A stretch of 64,000 nucleotides of DNA, from positions 1,932,493 through 1,996,492 of the forward strand of contig OX030958.1 in the NCBI GenBank assembly GCA_943735955.1, written 5' to 3'. This document shows positions 22,093 to 33,476 of the stretch, piece after piece. The DNA comes from Piscicola geometra (Eukaryota > Annelida > Clitellata > Hirudinida > Piscicolidae). The notes beneath the pieces were generated by a model. The model saw nothing but the letters and a program-made list of their open reading frames with translations, did no database searches and was not told the origin of the DNA. Each line of letters begins with the position of its first letter. Position 1 is the first letter of the stretch. A program made the position numbers and the translations under genes.

Positions 22093-23578
22093 TAGAGGTC
22101 GGACATGGACGATTTTTCATTCTTGGTTCCGTCTCATTCCCGGATTTCGTTTTCCCGTTCCGTCCCGTTCCCGATGGGCCATCAGAATTTTGATTCCCGT
22201 CCCGTTCCCGCAACTCGATTCCCGGTTCCGACCCGTTTCCAAAACTTTTTGACCCGGTCCCGACCCATTTCAACAACCAAAATTTTGCTTATTTATTTAT
22301 TTTTGCCGCCGTTTTCACCGGTCCCAAACTTGCTAGTCCTAACATTTCTTAAAGTTCATTATTTAAAAGTCAGAAAATATTTCTTTTAACAAAATAAAAA
22401 AACACGATTTAAATTTCAAATATTTATTGAAATGAAAGTATTAATAATTGTTTTTGAGTAATTCAATTAAGTCTTTATTGCTTTTAGGTGATCTTGTGTC
22501 TGAAGTTAAACGACCACATGTTGACAAATTCCATTCACAGGGAATAGAACTTGCAGGTATACTAAACATAATTTTGTTTACTTCTTTTAGTATTGGATTT
22601 TGATATATTTTACTTCAATAGATTTAAAATCTTTATAATCTTCAATTTTTGTGAGACGTAATTGTGAATATTTGTACAATTCATCCTCTTCTGAAATTTT
22701 TCCCTCGTTCATTATTAATAATGTTAGAAATATGTTTTTTGACAACATTCTTATTCTCCACAACTGCACAAATAAAATCATTCGTATAATTTGATAGTAT
22801 AAAAATTGTATTATTATTTTTACTTTATAAAAACTAACTTATAGGGTATAAATAACCATAATTTGTTTTATTTTCTCAACGTCACTGTAGCTTGGTCTGG
22901 CTGTCCAAAAGGGAATTAAATTTTCTCTAATGAAAGTCTTGGTATATATTTTTTTTTCTATCCCAAACTTTTTAAATATTATTTTTTTTTATACTGGGGG
23001 ATGCAACAGACATGCTGCCATATGAATAAGATCAATGGGCATCTCTTTTTGTCAAAATGATAAACTGAGCATTCAACTGGAAATTAATAATTCAAATTCA
23101 AAGTATGAATTTATAAAATAAAAATAATATAACTGGCCAGTTTGATTTCATCTGACAAGTTTTCATCATCACCAATTTGTTTTAATTTCCATAATATTTG
23201 GACTCGCCATAACAACTTCAAATGTAATGCTGGAGATTTTGACATTGACAACACAATGGTGGCTTCGTTATACGTTTCCATTGCATTTAATTCTTATTTT
23301 AAGTACGGAGTATCGATGAAATAGAGATTTCCATACTTAGGAGTTTGGTTAAGGAATCCACTCCCAATAACTTTTATTCCCGTTTATCCCGTTCCCGATT
23401 TAAAAGTTGATTCCCGTTCCCGATTTTTCCCGTTCCCGATTTGAATATTGATTCCCGTTCCCGCTCCCGTTCCGAAAACCTATTCCCGGTTCCTGACTTC
23501 TCCCGTCCCGAAATTAATTTTCATTCCCGTTCCCGCGGAAGTCCCGCAGGTACCCACGGGTACCCGGTCCAACCTCTA
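22093..23578. mobile_element. hAT MITE, 1,486 bp, in the RTE-like LINE
   Basis: Inverted ends TAGAGGTCGGAC and TAGAGGTTGGAC match the hAT terminal rule (Y-A-R-N-G). The flanks ATAGGAAG (22085-22092) and GTAGGAAG (23579-23586) form an 8-bp duplication with one mismatch. Removing it restores the LINE reading F-R-L-P-I-R-N-R-T-S-W. Both subterminal regions carry many TTCCCG repeats, which may be transposase-binding sites. No coding capacity. Confidence 0.85.
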
Positions 23579-25082
23579 GTAGGAAGGCGGAAGATCGTAT
23601 TTGTGATCACAAGATCATGTTCATCGCAAGTCTGGAGCAAGAGAAGGCCGTTGCTGTTGCAGTTGCCCACTCCATGATGTCCGAGGACTCCTTCCCAGGC
23701 AGCGTTGTCCTTGCCAACTCTTGCGTTGAAGTAACCTAGCAAGACGAGTTTGTCCCCCTTTGGAACGTCGGCAATGACAGTGTGAAGTTCTTCATGGAAC
23801 TTTGCTTTTACTTCATCTGGGCTGGTCATGGTTGGGTGTAGGCGCTAATGATGGTAAGGTGCTTCCTTCCTCCATCAGTAAGAGTTTCATGGTCATGAGC
23901 CTGTCGTTCACTCCTTTGGGAAGTCCTGCCAGCTTTTCGACAAGAGTTGTCTTAACTGCAAAGCCAACACTTGCTTCACGTCGCTCTTCGCTGGGTCTGC
24001 CACTCTAGAAGAATGTGTAGCCAGAGCCTCTTTCGCAGAGCTTTCCTTCTTCCACAAGCCTGGTCTCGCTCAATGCTGCGATGTCGATGCCATATCTGGC
24101 GAGTTCTTGACCTATCAGTGCTGTTCTTCTCTGGGGTCTGTCCACATCGACTCTGTCCAAGAGTGTCCGAACATTCAATGTGCACAGTTTGAAAGGAATT
24201 GTTTTAATTGTTTTGTTTTTTTTTGCTTCTACCGCTTTTGTAGGGTCCCCACCAACCGCGGTGAGCTGACTAGGAAAGTTTGGAACAGGCAATTTTTAGG
24301 GCACCTTTTCTAGCCCCTTCCTCATACCAGGAGATGAGCAGTGCATTCTTGAAAAAGGCTGCTTAGTCGCCCAGGGGCCTGCCGGACTCCACCGCTGTTC
24401 CATATCGGCGAAGAACGACACAATGCCCTGATCCGCCTGTGTGCAGGGTCATGACTACGACTCCCAGTGTACCCACACCTGCCGCTTCGTCGCTTGCCTG
24501 TCACCGCAGGACTTGTCGAATGAGGTGAATGAATGACTAAAAGTGACTTGCGCGATGAATTGGATTAAAGTGAGAAAAAGTTGCACAGTTCGTCGATCTC
24601 ACTCTCTCGCCCGAGACCATCTTGATCCAGTAGCAAGACAGAGTCGAGACGGCTAGAGATGGAAACGGGCGCAGTGGATGGTCATGATGTTCTTCGTGTC
24701 TCGTCATGCCCTTAGCGTTCCACAAAGCTTTGCTGAGAATCGTCTTCTTGACCGTTGACCATCTAGTGGTTCTTCCGTTCCGTGCGCCGATTCCAGTCTT
24801 CACGTGCATAGGTAGACATACCTAGACCACTGCGCACGCTACAGTTCCAATCTTCGTTCCAAGCCCTGGAACAGGGAGTCAAGTTAGTTATAGCGCCAAC
24901 AACCCGCTTTCGCCTCTTCAGCATTTAACGTTATCCATGGAGTTCCACGAAGAGGCATGCTGTTGGACTTTGGAACAGAGCCTGCAACGCAAGTATATAC
25001 CTTTTTTCAGTTTTTCTTGGAGAACCCCCGGAGCAGGAGGGAACCCACTGAGAGTCTTGCTCCACTAGCTCCAGTTAATAAT

Positions 25083-25150
25083 ACAATACAATACAACGAC
25101 GAGTAAGCTTATCGTGGCGTAAACCCGGACGGGCTTCAAGACCAATTATA
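25083..25150 (-). repeat. Short retroelement tail with (TATTG)n end
   Basis: Minus-strand sequence GAAGCCCGTCCGGGTTTACG ends in a short TATTG repeat. It recurs at 27656-27720 and resembles the 3' part of SINE-C (57420-57480). It is probably a severely truncated SINE or LINE end. Confidence 0.55.
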
Positions 25151-26725
25151 ACAATTTAAAAACTTTATAAGTAATTTTTCTAGTTCAAATGTATTGTCAA
25201 TAAACTTAACTCAAATTACGAAAAAAAGTGTTAAACATCTTTACTACAATACTTCTAAAAACACATTGATCTAACACTTTACAGAAAAAGGAATTAATTA
25301 TACAATTAGGCAAGAAGCAATGCGTAAAATTATGGCATCATGTGGATGTATTATTGTTTCAATTATATAACTGAAAATTAAGCCTTTTAATGTTTTTGTA
25401 ATTTTTTATGAGATTTTTTATTCGCTTACGGGCAGGGTGTGTGGTAATAACTTTCTCTACCTTTCAAACCTCTTTTCACGCTCGCATGAATAACAGAGCT
25501 CCCTTTAGAACACTAAAGAAACTGCAGTCTGAATCTATACGACAGTTGTCAAAATAATTGAATGATAATTAACTTTGAACACTTTATGATTCTTTATTCG
25601 TAAGGAAAATGAAAAAAATATAAAATACAGCTCTAACTGGAAAATGTTTTAAAGTAAAATTATTTTTTGAATTAGAATTTTTTTATGTTGACATCTATTC
25701 TAATAAATGTGTTTATTATTTTAAATAGATTTTTCATCATTTTAAAAAATAATTTTGAATTTCATAATGAGAGTAAATTTTTATTTATAAGGCATCCTGT
25801 GTATCATTAATCTTGAGACGCATGACTTTTAGGACAATAGGTTTGAAACTGAATAGACCTTTTTGTATTGTATCGACACATTCAAATCGAAAAAAACAAG
25901 GTTCCAATAGAATTTAAAAAATAATCTTTCAATACTTTAGAGTTTCAAGTAATTTCAAAATAAAAATATGTTATCTGAAAAGATGACTCTGAAGAAACAT
26001 GAAAATAAAAATTAAACAAAGCACATTATGGCCCAAAACAACTTATCAATTTATCATTGAAATATGTATAAAAAATTTAATATAATACAATTTAAATTAA
26101 TGCATTAAAAAAATTTTAATATAGGAAAGTGAGTGAAAATACCAGCAAAAAAAAGAAAAAATTATACAATAGATAAAGTGGTTTTTATATTTTAGAAGCT
26201 GAAGAAAAAATAATATAGTATCTTGTATATTATATTTTGTCTAGAGAAAAAAACTTATTGACAGTGTTGGGCAAAACTCAAAATTATTTTCAGTTCTAAT
26301 TTTGCAATGTGTATCATTTCCAGTTCCATTTCCAAGTTTGATCGAACGTCTATTTCATAATAACAAGAGTAAGTTGAAAACTATGAACTGAAAAATAAAT
26401 GCATGCATACATTTGTTTGTAACCAAAATAAGAAATTGAATTTCATTTTTGAAAAGACTTATAACAGAAAGTGTTATAGACGCTCAAACAAAACCTTTTA
26501 TATTTTTTAAACGACTGAAACAAAAATTCGAAGCGCGAATTCCAGGGAGACGATACTGAACCGTTCCACATACCGCGTTTTGACACAAAATTGCCTACTG
26601 AGATATTTCTTCAGGTACTATTAATCTTTTTGAATCACAGAGCAAATAATAATCAACTAAGCAAAGTTTAATAGTCTTTTAAAGGTTTTTTAAACCTTCA
26701 TAGATAAGTCAATTTAATATTATTT
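25151..26725. other. AT-rich stretch, one possible hAT terminus
   Basis: No coding frame is supported. At 26263 the motif CAGTGTTGGGCAAAACTC looks like a hAT terminus, but I found no partner. Confidence 0.35.
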
Positions 26726-26868
26726 TTTACATACACTGCGGGTCAAAAAAATCTGCCACCGTAGATTTGTTTATTACTTTGGCAAATAGAAATCGATTTT
26801 GAACTTTTTTCACTTTTTGACTTTTTGAACGTGACTAGCAAACATCAAAATATTTGATTTATCTATCA
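26726..26868. repeat. Repeat R3, DNA-transposon-like end
   Basis: Begins TACACTGCGGGTCAAAAAAA, similar in style to Tc1/mariner termini, and aligns with 19883-20000 and the reverse of 41830-41960. The class is uncertain. Confidence 0.35.
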
Positions 26869-27103
26869 TATGAGACTATTAGAAATGACTGAGATTACCC
26901 GGTCCGAGCTCTACTTTAGAGACGAATTAACTGCCGACACAAAAAGAAATAATCCCATTTCACCAATGAATACATTATTGATCGCATTAAGATTTTTTGC
27001 TTGCGGCTCATTTCAGCAAGTAATTGGTGATTCAACTTTAACTATTAGTCAACCAAGTGTAAGCCGAATAATAAAAAAAGTTAGTGATTCGATCGTTAAT
27101 AAA

Positions 27104-27153
27104 CCTGAATTTGAGGAAAGAGCGCTATAGAAATTGATTTGATTGATTGATTG
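27104..27153 (+). mobile_element. 50-bp LINE-C insertion in the Harbinger gene
   Basis: The last bases of LINE-C (GAATTTGAGGAAAGAGCGC...) and a three-unit GATT tail, flanked by ATAAA at 27099-27103 and 27154-27158. Removing it gives the uninterrupted Harbinger reading S-I-V-N-K-N-I-V-Y-P-V. Confidence 0.82.
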
Positions 27154-27655
27154 ATAAAAATATAGTTTATCCAGTAACTCATCAAGACACCATTAAAAAG
27201 GCATTTTATGACTTTGCCAATTTCCCACATGTAGTTGGTCTTATTGATTGCACTCACATAAGGATTCAAAGTCCAACAGAACATGAATATGCCTATGTAA
27301 ACAGGAAATCCTACCATTCAATAAATGTTCACTGTATTTGTAACCACAAAGGACAATTTATTGATATTGTCGCCAAATGGCCTGGAAGTACACATAGCTC
27401 GAAAATATTGAAAGAATCAGCCATCGGCCAGAAACTAATAAATAAAACTTATAAAGGTGTTATACTGGGAGATTCAGGTTACCCATGTTCAACTTGGCTT
27501 CTCACTCTATACCTCAATCCATACACATTGTATAAGAAAAAATTTACTACCAGTCACAAAAAACTCGAGTTTTAATTTAACAAGTGTTTGGAAGATAGAA
27601 AAGAATGTTTCACGCTTTGCATGGAGAATTAAGACTCAATTCCGAAAAAGTTACC

Positions 27656-27720
27656 AATACAATACAACGCCGAGTGTTATTAACGTGGCGTAAACCCGGA
27701 CGGGCTTCAAGACCACTTAG
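27656..27720 (-). repeat. Short retroelement tail, second copy
   Basis: Same sequence as 25083-25150, again ending in TATTG units on the minus strand. It begins exactly where Harbinger coding sequence is interrupted. Confidence 0.55.
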
Positions 27721-27806
27721 TTATGGAAAATTGGATAGTAATATTAATAGTGATAGATGAATAAATGGTAAATATAGGTAAATTATTGGAATTTAACAAT
27801 ATAATC

Positions 27807-27811
<5 letters not shown>

Positions 27812-27842
<31 letters not shown>
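27812..27842. repeat. (AT)n microsatellite
   Basis: A short pure AT-dinucleotide run followed by ATT repeats. Confidence 0.9.
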
Positions 27843-27849
<7 letters not shown>

Positions 27850-27961
27850 TTATTATTAAATATTTTACAATTATTATTGACCATTAGTATAAATAAAAAA
27901 ATAAGGATGAAATTGGGAAGCAAGAGATTGATCAATGGAAAATAAGGAGTAAATTTGTAAG

Positions 27962-29489
27962 TTATTGTGATCGGTCGAACAAGTACGTTTTCAGGGAACG
28001 GCTAAATGTCGCGGTCGAGCTCGGGGATTTGAGTCTATTGGGAAGACTATTCCAAAGAGTCGGCGCTGCGACAAAAAAGCTTTTTGCACCTGCATACTTG
28101 AGTTTGTAGCTCTGTGGAACTACATCTCTTGACCTGGAAGACCTGAGTCTTTCTCTCTGAGGAAGACTTGCTCTCATGACAATACTACTCGACAAATAAT
28201 CTGGGCACTCATTAGACAGGCACTTGTGCATTAACAAGATGTTTTTGTATTCAATTCTGTTTTCAACACGAAGCCAGTGGAGCTCCTTGAGAACAGGGCT
28301 GATGTGATCATACTTTCTAGCACCTGTTATGAGCCTAGCCGTAGTGTTGATTACAGACTGAATTTTCTGCAGCTGCGTCATTGGCAACCCAGAAAGAATG
28401 ATATTGCCATAATCAATTCGACTGAGAACCAAAGCAGAAGCCAATGTTCTCAGTGAGTCCTTGGTCAATAAGCATCTTATGGATCGTATTTGGCGTAAAG
28501 AAGCAAAGTAGGTTTGAGTCATCTTGTTGATGTGTGTCGTCATGGTGAGGTCTTTGTCGAGATAAACTCCTAGGTTTCTGACACTTTCAGAAGGAATTAT
28601 CTCGTTCTGACAAATGCGAACTGGATCTTTCGAAGTGTGAATAGAGTTTCGACGGGATTAGAGCCAGATAACTTCAGTTTTGCTGGAGTTAAGTTTCAGT
28701 TGATTGGCACCCATCCAAGCAGCAATTTCATCAATGCATGATGACACCCTTTCTTGCAGCTTGATGACCTTTAATGCAATGACCGTAAATCTGGGTGTCA
28801 TCAGCATACTGATGAAAAGCAAGCTCATGTCTAGTTGCTATTCTTTCCAAATCTCCAGTGTACAACGAGAACAGTAAAGGACCAAGGACTGAACCTTAGG
28901 GGACTCCTACAGCGGAAACCGATAATGTCGATTTTGTCCCACTACAGCGGATGTCGAAACATCTGTCACCTAAGTAGTCCCTAAACTATTCTAACGCAGA
29001 GTCAGAGAAACCATAGGAGATATGCAGTTTTCGGAGCAGTGTTGCGTGATCTACCAGATCGAAAGCTGCCGATAGATCAAGCAACACTAACAATGTAAGC
29101 TTACCGTCATCTGCTGCCCTAACGATGTCTGAAAAGACTTTTGTTATGGCAGTTTCTGTCGAATGATGACGACGGTAGGCTGACTGCAAGGGAGGGAAAA
29201 TATGAAATTCTGCGAGGTAGTTGACTACTCTGCGAAGAACTAATCTTTTCATGAGTTTGGACAACTCCCTCAAGTTTGAAATAGGTCTGTAGGACAAAGT
29301 TTCAGTGAGTTTAAGACTCGGCTTCTTAAGCAGTGGCGTGAGGTAGGCCGACTTGAAAGACTTCGGAGCCCTGCATGCCGAAAAAAACCTGTTGAATAAG
29401 CTCACTAAAAAAGGAGCAATTATTCCAAATATATCTTTCAACGTAGGTAGGTAGGTACCAAAGTAGTTGGTGCCTGTGCTGTTCCCCAT
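27962..29489 (-). pseudogene. CR1/L2-type LINE-D reverse transcriptase
   Basis: 5'-truncated. Blocks in order: LSYRPISNLRELSKLMKRLV, YRRHHSTETAITKVF, LDLSAAFDLVDH, GVP-stop-GSVLGPLLF (Gln codon turned to TAA), HQYADDTQIYG, then after frame breaks LASALVLSRIDYGN, ARKYDHISPVLKELHWL and APTLWNSLPNRL. It separates two pieces of the Harbinger transposase and so arrived later. Its GC content is clearly above that of its host. Confidence 0.86.
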
Positions 29490-29824
29490 AATTTAGGCAT
29501 ATTGTTGGGTGATAATTGCACTGATGATGAACAAGAGGCTGATAATGAAGATGACAGTGAATATTATATTAATGATAATGGATTTAACTATCGTGATGAT
29601 TTTGCCTTTCGACATTTCAAGTATTTTTTAGTAATATACAATCAATAACACCAATATTTTTTTATCAATTTAGGGTTAACTCGTTTTTCAGTTTTTCCTG
29701 TTCTAACAATAAAAACTGAGTTTCAAATCACAAATTTTTGTTTTTAAATTATAATAGTTTCAGCAATCAATTTTTTTCTCTTCTATCAACACTTCATTTA
29801 GTTGATTTATTTTCTTTTTTTTTC

Positions 29825-30002
<178 letters not shown>

Positions 30003-30045
30003 CATCATCTGTTTCAATGTCAATTTCCATGATGATCTTTTTTTA

Positions 30046-30612
30046 GGACCTTCATGCGGATAGCTTGAACACTACTAGTTCAAATTCTTTTCCATCTTGA
30101 ATTAAATTATGATAAGATTCTAACACTACTAAACCATGGTATGTTGGAGAATTTTCCCCATTTCTATCATAGATTTTTAATCTCATTGGTGAAATTATTG
30201 TTACTGGTCCACCACCAGTCTTGTGCCTTTTATCACAGATTTCTTTCTTTGACTTCCTCAATAAATTATCCCATAGCACTTTAATGTTTACATATTTCCT
30301 TTTTTGTACAGAAAACTTGTTCACTTCATTAACAATTTTTTTAAATAAATATTTTTAATGAAAATTTATATAAATAGAAATTCTATAGATTCAAAACCCA
30401 GTTCATTTATAATAATTAATATTAATGATCTGTATAACAAATTAGATTAAAAAATCTAAAATGACTTCTTTCCAAGCAGCATTCTTTCTTTTTATTGACG
30501 CAGTCTCTACACAACAAGATTTCCTTATTCTTCTCAAAGAACTCAACTAAAGACCACTTTTCTTCATCATTAAATGCTTTTCTTCTTATTTTGTTATTTT
30601 CTAATTAACTTT
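30046..30612 (-). pseudogene. Harbinger Myb/SANT-like DNA-binding protein
   Basis: Harbinger elements usually carry a second gene, a Myb/SANT-like protein that binds the element ends and helps bring the transposase to the nucleus. Here the first part (30590-30460) reads RRKAFNDEEKWSLVEFFEKN, KEILLC..., KKKEC. The second part (30310-30046) reads VLWDNLLRKSKKEICD, KTGGGP (a family signature) and PTYHGLVVLE. An in-frame stop precedes the first part. The gene converges on the transposase, the usual layout. Confidence 0.72.
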
Positions 30613-30861
30613 CATTCATCATAATTGATTAGTTAATATATAAATGTGTTAAATAAAAACTACTAAAATATAACTCGTACTAGAAATGCAAATAATTTCA
30701 AATACTGCTCAAAACATAGAAAATAATAATAATTGTTTAGTTTAAAGACGTCTGCTACTAAACGACGAGCCTAACAGGTGTTTGTGAATACTAATTTAAG
30801 CGCTCTGTTTAGTAACAGCATGTTTAGTCTTTTTTGACAATACATTGTGTTAAACCGCACG

Positions 30862-30893
30862 TTTAGTTAAGAGAGCTTTGTGAATACGGCCCC
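30862..30893. repeat. Right terminus of the Harbinger element
   Basis: From outside the end reads GGGGCCGTATTCACAAAGC followed by TCTCTTAACTAAAC, similar to known animal Harbinger termini. It lies 280 bp beyond the Myb-like gene. The matching left end was not found. Confidence 0.55.
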
Positions 30894-31124
30894 AGTTCTC
30901 ACATCCCTAAAGTAGGATACTGAGCACCAGTTACCTTTAGAGTTTGTATCTGACAGAGAAGCTTAACCAGAATTACTTAACCATAACCGATTAAGTCTGG
31001 CCAGTGTTGCAGTTGCCATTGAGATTCTAATTTTTATCTCTGTGGTGCTTGTTCAATCCTTCGACAGGGATACTCCTAGGTACTTGAACAGTGACACTTC
31101 CAGTTTTTTTCCTATTCATTTAAT
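30894..31124 (-). pseudogene. RTE-like LINE remnant, post-catalytic region
   Basis: Minus-strand frames give KLEVSLFKYLGVSLSKD and TSTTEIKIRISMATATLARL, the region after the YADD motif in RTE-like proteins. It continues beyond the inserted element at 31134-32260 as a short piece near 32270-32345. Confidence 0.68.
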
Positions 31125-31133
31125 AGTGGCTAT

Positions 31134-32260
31134 AGCAACCCCAATCGACCTATGCTAATGAGCAAAAGTGACGTTTTACAGTAAAATTATAGAAAAGTCT
31201 TAAAATTTAAGTTATGCGATATTCTATCGAAATAAAAAAGCAAGTGCATGAAAGACAATTTTATTCTCTTTCAAATCAGTATTTTATAAATAAATTATAT
31301 ATTGTGTAAGCTTTCAAATAAAAGGGTTTTAATCAAAATATCCCTTAAATCTAGCGTAACAGTAAAAAGCTATAATTTAGGGACTGCTACTTTTTATACG
31401 TACTTTTTCATTTCTTAATGCGCTAACCAAAAAATTACGTATAATATTGAATTATACATAATTAGTTTCGTCTTTAAATAATCTATCATTATATTTTTCT
31501 TAAGTTGAATAAATATTAAGTGAGAAGCCAAAAAACTCGAAGCAAAGCTTCAAATTTAGTAATTCGGAAATCAAAAAAGATAGTTTTTATTTAAGAAAGT
31601 TATTAAAAAAGTATAAGTTAAACTCAATAAAATTCTGTAAAAAAAGTTTTGAAAAAACATTTTTTAAGTATACGGAAATAGATTTTAAAGTGTACATGCT
31701 TTCGACTTAACACAAAATTTTTAAGTTATTAAGTTAAAATAGGTATAAATTTTTTTAAAACAAACAACTTAAAATTTGGTTAACGTATTTAAAATCAGTA
31801 AATCAAAATCTACAATTTGAGCGTATCAATTTTAAAAAAGTATATAATAATTAATAAGAATAAGCTACTGTAAAGGTTGATTTCTTCCGTAAGTGAAGCT
31901 TTTAAAATGTTAATAACTTTGTCATTTTGAAAGATATTATTCTTTTAACTTTTAATTCTGATTCCTTGTATCAAATTAAATAAAACTAATAAATTTCAAC
32001 AATATAAGAAGAAAAAAACAAAAATTATGACAAAAAAACAATATTTCTGTTTTGTGGGGGGCCGTGAATTGCTTATAGATTATGACGTAAAAACGGTACA
32101 AAAAATGTGTTCTTTTTAAATTTTAAAACAGGTATAACTTTTTTTTAAACAAACAAATTAAAATTTGGTTAACGTATTTAAAATCAGTAAATCAAAATCT
32201 ACAATTTGAGCGTTTCAATTAAAAAAAATAAACAAGTTTTAAAAATCGATTGGGGTTGCT
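31134..32260. mobile_element. Non-autonomous TIR element with 9-bp duplication (Mutator-like?)
   Basis: Both ends read AGCAACCCCAATCGA inward (15 of 15). A perfect 9-bp direct repeat AGTGGCTAT flanks it at 31125-31133 and 32261-32269, and the host sequence (a LINE remnant) continues on either side. It is 1,127 bp and AT-rich with no coding frame. An internal ~105-bp direct repeat lies at 31737-31845 and 32130-32236. A 9-bp duplication fits Mutator-like or Merlin elements; the class is inferred only from that. Confidence 0.82.
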
Positions 32261-32390
32261 AGTGGCTATGTTGTTTTTCTTTCTTCCTCGTTTCCTTTCA
32301 GTGGGCTTGAGTCCTTATTGGCAGCGCCCATCTCCTCTCCAAGGACGATCTTACTTATCTACCTTTTTAAAAAAACTTTTTTAATTATCT

Positions 32391-32600
32391 TTATTTTTCA
32401 CAGCCTGACAGAGGCAGGCCGCGTTACAATGGTTTTTAGAACCATGGTTCTTATGCGCCCGAGGCGCCACTCCACACGACGTACACATCTTTAAATACAC
32501 TAGGTATATGATAGTTCACGGTTGCTCGTCAGGAAATCGAGCAGGCAACCTTTGAGTTGCAAGTCCGACGTCTACCATCTAAGCCATCCCCGCTACCCGC
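32391..32600 (-). mobile_element. SINE-B, tRNA-derived, copy 2
   Basis: Reverse-strand copy of the SINE at 53496-53737: head with GATGGTAGACGTCGGACTTG and box B region, shared core CATATACCTAGTGTATTT, then GAACCATGGTTCTAAAAACC. The tail GGCCTGCCTCTGTCAGGCTG resembles the 3' end of LINE-B. Confidence 0.78.
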
Positions 32601-33476
32601 TACCTATGCTTAAGATTACCATTGCGAACATAATTTAAAAGAAAGTTACTTGTGTTTGGTTTACTAAACTTGGCTAAAACATAATATTTGAAGAATTAAT
32701 AACTTAAATTTTTTTTATGTAGACATTGAACTTATTTGTCAGTTTATTAGAAGCCCTCAACGTTTTTTTTAAATATTTTATTTATTTGTTATCACACAAA
32801 TGTCTCTAAGGAATGCCAAAGTCTAATTTGAAAAAAGCGAAACTTGTTTTTACTCAGTCAGTTTCATCTTAAAAAACTCATACTTTTATTCATCTTATTA
32901 TTACTATCACTATCAGTGTAGTTCTTTCCTTCATCCTTTAGGTTGATGGCTAGGCTAGGTTATTCAAAGAATGGTGAATTAAGTCGCATTTGGAATCATT
33001 TCACGGGAAGGAATGTATGATCACTTCTTATTCTTTTTCATTTTTTGCATTATGACTGAAAGTATTTTTTCTGTGTTAACCCATTAATGCATAGTGTCCT
33101 TTTTTAAGGACAACAATTAAAACAAAATTTTAAAATAGTTATCTGTATTATATTTATTATTTTTTAAATTAATCCAATCTTGTATAAACTGAAGTTTTTG
33201 TCTATTTTTTCTGTTTGATTCCAAATTGATTGAGTGTTTCGATATTTTGATTTTTCAACGCGATAACCAAAGTTTTTGTGTTTTTGTAAGGGCTCGTGAA
33301 CAAAAGTTAGTTATTATTTTATTTAATGTTTACCATTCATAATATGTACTATTATTTTCTTGGAATTCATTCTTATATCTTATTTTGAAAATAAATTATA
33401 TTTTACATCTAATATTATTTCCAAAAACTGTGTTTTATTGAGTGTCATTTTTTAAAGACACTATGCAGTAATACTG

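Larger units (their letters stand above)
20878..24292 (-). pseudogene. RTE-like endonuclease/reverse transcriptase
   Basis: The ORF reads like the endonuclease-RT proteins often annotated as 'craniofacial development protein 2-like'. Blocks in order: CTLNVRTLLDRVD, ALSETRL (catalytic Glu), LVLLGYFNARVG, HPRSKHWHLIDYAIV, WTDHRLITTKLN (catalytic His), HKDWFDENCEVI, the adenine-rich linker, then RT blocks SSGKAPGLDGIPAEVY and IHLYKRKGSRQ. It ends before the YADD motif. Removing the MITE and one copy of its duplication rejoins the frame exactly, as does removing the LINE-C insertion. Further frame breaks occur near 21300-21500 and 23900. Confidence 0.82.
20866..25082 (-). mobile_element. RTE-like LINE, 3' half missing
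   Basis: Bases 24293-25082 form a GC-rich 5' untranslated region, 24292 to about 20878 the ORF. The element breaks at 20866-20878, in the middle of the reverse transcriptase, so its 3' end is absent. It contains a hAT MITE (22093-23578) and a 59-bp LINE-C insertion (21672-21730). It lies inside the Harbinger element. Confidence 0.78.
26870..29648 (+). pseudogene. Harbinger transposase (HARBI1-like), main part
   Basis: Three pieces form one PIF/Harbinger transposase: 26870-27103 (LTADTKRNNPISP, ALRFFACGSFQQVIGD, ISQPSVSRII), 27154-27655 (GLIDCTHIRIQSP with the first catalytic Asp, DIVAKWPGSTHSSKIL, ILGDSGYPC, and a frameshifted FG block) and 29482-29648 (HNLGILLGDNC, acidic tail, stop). They are separated by a 50-bp LINE-C insertion and by 27656-29481. 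The second catalytic Asp, normally in G-S-x-H-D-S, is replaced by Ser. In-frame stops are also present. The element is dead. Confidence 0.85.

Noticed and set aside
22105..22389. Plus-strand ORF in the hAT MITE
   Set aside because: Built from TTCCCG subterminal repeats; no transposase motif.
30894..31124. The missing 3' half of the RTE-like LINE at 20866-25082
   Set aside because: Same family and strand, but it lies on the wrong side of the 5' half, so the two cannot be one colinear copy without a rearrangement I cannot show.
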